Origin: an uncultured Acidaminococcus sp.
GTDB lineage: Bacteria > Bacillota_C > Negativicutes > Acidaminococcales > Acidaminococcaceae
Assembly: GCA_900314165.1 (NCBI GenBank)
Contig: OMUE01000132.1
Span: 1-6,360, forward strand
Direction: 5' to 3'
DNA: 6,360 nt
Part shown: one piece after another, positions 3,220 through 6,360 of the stretch
Layout: the number at the start of each line of letters is the position of its first letter
Numbering within the stretch: the first letter of the stretch is position 1
Notes under the pieces: model-generated
What the model was told of the DNA's origin: nothing
The model's database searches: none
What the model saw: the letters and a program-made list of their open reading frames with translations, nothing else
Translations under genes and position numbers: made by a program

Positions 3220-5139
3220 TTATTGCATTTCGTTACTGGTAGTAATCTTCCCTTGCTGAATGCTGAAGGAAGCCACAGCCGACAAGGCAGAATCCCCTTT
3301 CGGCGTCACAAATTCGAACATATAGCCGTATTTGCCATCGCCTACTTCATCATCTGCCACCTTGAAGCCGTCCTGCAGCTGGAAGGTTTCGCCATCCGCC
3401 CGGACCAGGTCATCGCCGTCGCTCTGGATATCCATGCCGAACAGCTGGGTAGTAATAGTGTCGCCGGGCTTCAACTGCTGCAGGTTCTTGTCTCCCATGC
3501 CATCCGTCAATTCGTGACGGGTTCCCAGGATCTTATAGGCCTGAGCATCGCCGTCATACACGACAATCATATTGGTTTCGTTTCCATTGACCTTCAGGGG
3601 GACGAAATAGGTAATCTGCTTGTCCGTTTCATTCATGACTTCGATATAGATGGGATGACCATCCAGCATAGGCCAGGTGCCGTCAAAATTATCCTTGACC
3701 AGACCGGTACCCCAATCCACATTTACATTGGAATCACTGCCCAGAACCATCAGGATATCCTTATCATAATAGACGAACTGGCAGCGTACTGCAGACAGAT
3801 TATCCATCTGGCGCTGATTCAGCTGGGTGTACAGAGACCCCTCGTCGTCCACGTTCACCGCCAGGTCTTCCATAGAATGGATGTCGAAAGCCAGCTTGGG
3901 CGCGTTGGGAATGGCCCCACCAGTGACGAAATACTTGTACAAGGTTTTATAGCTTTCGGCACTGCCACGGACGCTTTCAAATTTTTGCTGCATGGCCGTA
4001 TCGGCCAGAATGGGATAATAGCAGGACAATCCACGGGAATGGCCCATGTACTTACCACCCACTTTATAAATCACCGCATTGCTTAAGGCAGCCTGCAGAT
4101 TGTTATAGCTGCCAGGCAGCAATTTTTGGGTATTCTCCGCAAAATCCCCCATGTCGATCATATCCGTATAGCCGGAATTTTTCGTATTGCCACCATAATT
4201 TGTGGATTTTTCTGCGGCACGGGCATACTCGGTAAAGAAGGCTTGAGGATCCTTCTGTACGGCCTTAATAGCCTCCACCCCCATGCTTTCGTAGGCTTCC
4301 CGCAGCTGGGGCATCTTGGCCAGATTGGTGACGGCAAGGGTTGCCATCCCATCAGTTCCCGCATCCTTGCAGCCCTTCATATAGGTATCGCAGATGATTT
4401 TTCCCAGTTTTGCCGGATCATCTCCAAAGCCATCCTTGAAGCCTTGGACGATGCCTGCATAATTCCAGCCATTGCCCGGTTCCAATTCCTGGGAAGCCAC
4501 AAGATATTTGGCATACCCTTCAAAGGTTCCTGCCGTACCGTAGGAAGACATCAGGCAGGCATCAAAGCCGATGATATCCAGAGGCGGATTGGCCGTGTCC
4601 TTCTGATACACCGTGGCCAGAGCATCCTGCATATCGTTCAGGCTCATGATGCTGCCCGTCCGTTCATCCTGGCAGGCGCCGAAGACAGTGCCGCCACCGT
4701 GGTTCCAGATAATCAGGACCCGGTGGTCCGCCGGAAAGTTTTCCTGGCCAAATTTCACGAAATCTGCCAGCGTGGCACCCTTGCCCATATCCGCATCCGG
4801 CAGCTTCTGGAGCAGCTTCAGGCCGTCTTTAGAATAGGCGTAACGGCCGATTTCTCCGGCCTGGAACACATCGTTCTGCCATTTTGTAGTGCCCCCTGTT
4901 TCCAAAAGAAAGGTCACATTGTCAGAAGGAAGGGCAGCGGTCAGCTCCGCCATATCATTCGTTACAGAACCGTGCTGGGATTCCAGATTAGAGCCGCAGA
5001 AATAGATCTGCACCACCCATTTGCCACCGGAAGCTACACCGGCATAAGCAGCTCTGCTTTCTACTCCCCACAAGAGCAGACAGAGAACAGAACACAGAAC
5101 CATCAACCCATTCCGAAACCACTTTCTCAGTCCATCCAT
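3220..5139 (-). CDS. Secreted clostripain-like C11 family cysteine protease
   Basis: A 639-residue exported protein of peptidase family C11 (clostripain, caspase-like clan CD), whose members usually cleave after basic residues. An N-terminal signal peptide or anchor is present (charged 1-9, hydrophobic 12-25, possible cleavage near SRA-AYA at 28-33). The catalytic core has WVVQIYFCGSNLES (41-54), the catalytic histidine H147 in IIWNHGGG and the catalytic cysteine C195 in DIIGFDACLMSSYG, followed by the conserved VASQELEPGNGWNY (214-227). Residues from about 410 to the end contain no family motif I recognise and look like a beta-rich accessory domain. I chose the ATG at 5137-5139: AAAGGAG lies 8 nt upstream and a signal peptide follows. 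The frame stays open upstream to 5331, but that extension overlaps the TPM gene and is low-complexity. It probably shares an operon with the TPM gene, 46 bp upstream. No clear terminator follows. Confidence 0.93.
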   Translation of the reverse strand: MDGLRKWFRNGLMVLCSVLCLLLWGVESRAAYAGVASGGKWVVQIYFCGSNLESQHGSVTNDMAELTAALPSDNVTFLLETGGTTKWQNDVFQAGEIGRYAYSKDGLKLLQKLPDADMGKGATLADFVKFGQENFPADHRVLIIWNHGGGTVFGACQDERTGSIMSLNDMQDALATVYQKDTANPPLDIIGFDACLMSSYGTAGTFEGYAKYLVASQELEPGNGWNYAGIVQGFKDGFGDDPAKLGKIICDTYMKGCKDAGTDGMATLAVTNLAKMPQLREAYESMGVEAIKAVQKDPQAFFTEYARAAEKSTNYGGNTKNSGYTDMIDMGDFAENTQKLLPGSYNNLQAALSNAVIYKVGGKYMGHSRGLSCYYPILADTAMQQKFESVRGSAESYKTLYKYFVTGGAIPNAPKLAFDIHSMEDLAVNVDDEGSLYTQLNQRQMDNLSAVRCQFVYYDKDILMVLGSDSNVNVDWGTGLVKDNFDGTWPMLDGHPIYIEVMNETDKQITYFVPLKVNGNETNMIVVYDGDAQAYKILGTRHELTDGMGDKNLQQLKPGDTITTQLFGMDIQSDGDDLVRADGETFQLQDGFKVADDEVGDGKYGYMFEFVTPKGDSALSAVASFSIQQGKITTSNEMQ

Positions 5140-5185
5140 AGGACGCTCTCCTTTCTGTACGCAGATTAGAAGACCGTGAGCAAGC

Positions 5186-5956
5186 TTACCAGGATCTGCT
5201 GGATCCGCCGCCTCCTCCGCTGCCGCCCCCGAATCCACCGAAATCATCATGGGAGTCCGTATCTGAGTCCCTGTAGTAACCATGGCCGCCGGAGCCACCT
5301 TTGTCGCCTTTTTTGTTGGTGACCACGACATAAGCAGTGGCCAAGATCACCCAGACGATCACGATGATGATGATCCACATCATGATCTCATCCACCTCTT
5401 CGTCAGACCCTTCTTTGGCTTGGATGGAACCTACGTCCAGCTCCTCAGGGTTCACCTTATATTCCTTCAGGGTTTCTTCCAGGAGAGCTTTGTAGCCGTT
5501 TAAAATCCCTGCATCAAAGTCGTTGTTCCTGAAGTAGGGCACCATATATTTATCCTGGATCCGGCCGGTCTTGCCATCCGGCAGAGCCCCTTCCAGGCCA
5601 TACCCGATTTCCAGCCGGCTCTTCCTATCTTTAGTCACCACCAGCATGAGGACGCCGTTATTCAGCTTTTTGTCCCCGATGCCCCAGCCACGGAAAATAG
5701 CAAGGGAATATTCCTCCAGAGAAGCTCCCTCCAGGGTGGGTATGGTCACGACTACGATCTGAGCCTTTGTCTTTTTATCCAGGGCCTTGCCATATTGATT
5801 GATGGTCTTGACGGTTTCGTCCTTTAGCACTTTGGCTGTATCCTGCACATAGATATCTGTTGCAGGCCTGGCAGGAATTTCCGGAGCCGCCAGAGCCCTA
5901 AAGGGTACAATCATAAGCTGAAGGAAGAACACAAACAGCACAAGAAGTTTAGTCAT
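5186..5956 (-). CDS. TPM-domain (YgcG/Psb32-type) exported membrane-anchored protein
   Basis: A 256-residue protein with a signal peptide (1-23, ending RALA before APEIPARP). An extracytoplasmic TPM domain follows (about 33-165, with DIYVQDTAKVLKDE, AQIVVVTIPTLEG, WGIGDKKLNNGVLMLV, RLEIGYGLEGALPDG and YFRNNDFDAGI), then an acidic linker (about 170-190), one transmembrane helix (about 191-213), a short basic stretch and a Gly/Ser-rich tail ending GGGGGSSRSW. This layout and the glycine-rich C-terminus are typical of bacterial YgcG-like proteins, whose biochemical role is not settled; the domain has been linked to phosphatase activity in a plant relative and to photosystem repair. The ATG at 5956 has AAAGGAG 9 nt upstream. 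The gene lies 63 bp after the glycosyltransferase and 46 bp before the C11 protease, with no terminator on either side, suggesting cotranscription. Confidence 0.92.
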   Translation of the reverse strand: MTKLLVLFVFFLQLMIVPFRALAAPEIPARPATDIYVQDTAKVLKDETVKTINQYGKALDKKTKAQIVVVTIPTLEGASLEEYSLAIFRGWGIGDKKLNNGVLMLVVTKDRKSRLEIGYGLEGALPDGKTGRIQDKYMVPYFRNNDFDAGILNGYKALLEETLKEYKVNPEELDVGSIQAKEGSDEEVDEIMMWIIIIVIVWVILATAYVVVTNKKGDKGGSGGHGYYRDSDTDSHDDFGGFGGGSGGGGGSSRSW

Positions 5957-6019
5957 GGCGAAGTTCTCCTTTCTTCACAGACAGGATATGTTCTCTGACT
6001 GATAGATCGCTAAAGGAGT

Positions 6020-6360
6020 TTACGGCTTTTTCACCAGGTGCTCGCGAACCAGGTACAACGGACGCTGTTTCACCTCATCGAAGATACGCCCTACATACTC
6101 GCCTACAATGCCAATGCCAATAAGCTGCATGCCGCCCAGGAAGAACAGCGTAGCGGCCAGGGTGGTCCAACCGGGGACCACATCCTGTTCGATGTACTTT
6201 TCATAGATCACGTGGAAGATCAGCAGCAGGCTGCAGAGGCCGGAAAATACCCCGATGTACAGGGCCAGGCGCAAAGGCGTCCGGGAAAAGCTCGTAATAC
6301 CGTCTAGGGCAAAGCGGAACATCTTCTTCAGGCTGTATTTGGAATGGCCGGCAAAGCGGG
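6020..6360 (-). CDS. C-terminal part of a GT2 polyprenyl-phosphate glycosyltransferase (partial)
   Basis: Only the last 112 complete codons are visible; the frame is open through the right edge, so the gene starts outside the window. The visible part begins RFAGHSKYSLKKMFRFALDG and continues ITSFS, the motif preceding the membrane anchor in DPM1/GtrB-like family 2 glycosyltransferases. Two transmembrane segments follow (roughly LALYIGVFSGLCSLLLIFHV and TLAATLFFLGGMQLIGIGIV), then GEYVGRIFDEVKQRPLYLV, a typical family ending. Such enzymes transfer a sugar from a nucleotide sugar to undecaprenyl phosphate at the inner face of the membrane for glycan decoration. The catalytic domain is not visible, so the donor sugar is unknown. 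The ATG at 6322 is internal, because conserved family sequence continues upstream of it. Confidence 0.9.
   Translation of the reverse strand, partial: RFAGHSKYSLKKMFRFALDGITSFSRTPLRLALYIGVFSGLCSLLLIFHVIYEKYIEQDVVPGWTTLAATLFFLGGMQLIGIGIVGEYVGRIFDEVKQRPLYLVREHLVKKP

Noticed and set aside
3223..4086. Long open frame on the plus strand opposite the C11 protease (likewise 4126-5169 plus).
   Set aside because: The opposite strand encodes a C11 protease with catalytic motifs, a signal peptide and a good ribosome binding site; these frames have no recognisable domain and reflect codon bias.
5140..5331. A 64-codon N-terminal extension of the C11 protease.
   Set aside because: It overlaps the end of the TPM gene in another frame, is low-complexity and lacks a ribosome binding site; the ATG at 5139 has AAAGGAG and starts a signal peptide.

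Overview
The window reads as ordinary chromosomal DNA from an anaerobic Bacillota bacterium. My best guess is a gut-type Negativicutes member such as Acidaminococcaceae or Veillonellaceae. The guess rests on the gene mix (clostripain-family C11 protease, NlpC/P60 wall hydrolase, short DtxR-type regulator), strong AAAGGAG-type ribosome binding sites, sigma-A-like promoters, a cyclic di-AMP riboswitch and GC-rich intergenic hairpin repeats. No marker gene fixes the genus.

All seven genes lie on the minus strand, so transcription runs from the right edge to the left. In that order they are: the C-terminal end of a membrane-anchored GT2 glycosyltransferase (6020 to beyond 6360); an exported, membrane-anchored TPM-domain protein (5186-5956); a secreted C11 cysteine protease (3220-5139); a secreted NlpC/P60 peptidoglycan hydrolase (2278-2976); a DtxR/MntR-family metalloregulator (1750-2133); an ElaA-like GNAT acetyltransferase (1079-1498); and an OmpR-family response regulator (50-748). 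The TPM and C11 genes are 46 bp apart and probably cotranscribed, possibly together with the glycosyltransferase. The hydrolase, metalloregulator and response regulator each have a recognisable promoter or a terminator separating them from their neighbours.

The most informative non-coding part is the leader of the NlpC/P60 gene. It holds a sigma-A promoter (-35 TAGACA, 17 bp, -10 TATAAT), a ydaO-type c-di-AMP riboswitch at about 2989-3112, and, upstream of the -35, a TGAAAA-N5-TGAAAA direct repeat with the layout of a WalR box. This suggests the wall hydrolase receives two inputs: c-di-AMP and a two-component regulator.

The two gene-free stretches flanking the acetyltransferase hold repeats. 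Positions 1581-1724 form a chain of eight small perfect hairpins, seven with 3-nt loops. Positions 926-1047 contain two heptamer tandem arrays. Both stretches carry the same 9-bp word just after the preceding stop codon and the same 11-bp palindrome about 90-100 bp further on, so they may be variants of one dispersed intergenic element. I see no CRISPR array, tRNA, rRNA, transposase or phage gene. Nothing here is clearly a new biological system; the regulatory architecture and the intergenic elements deserve a second look.
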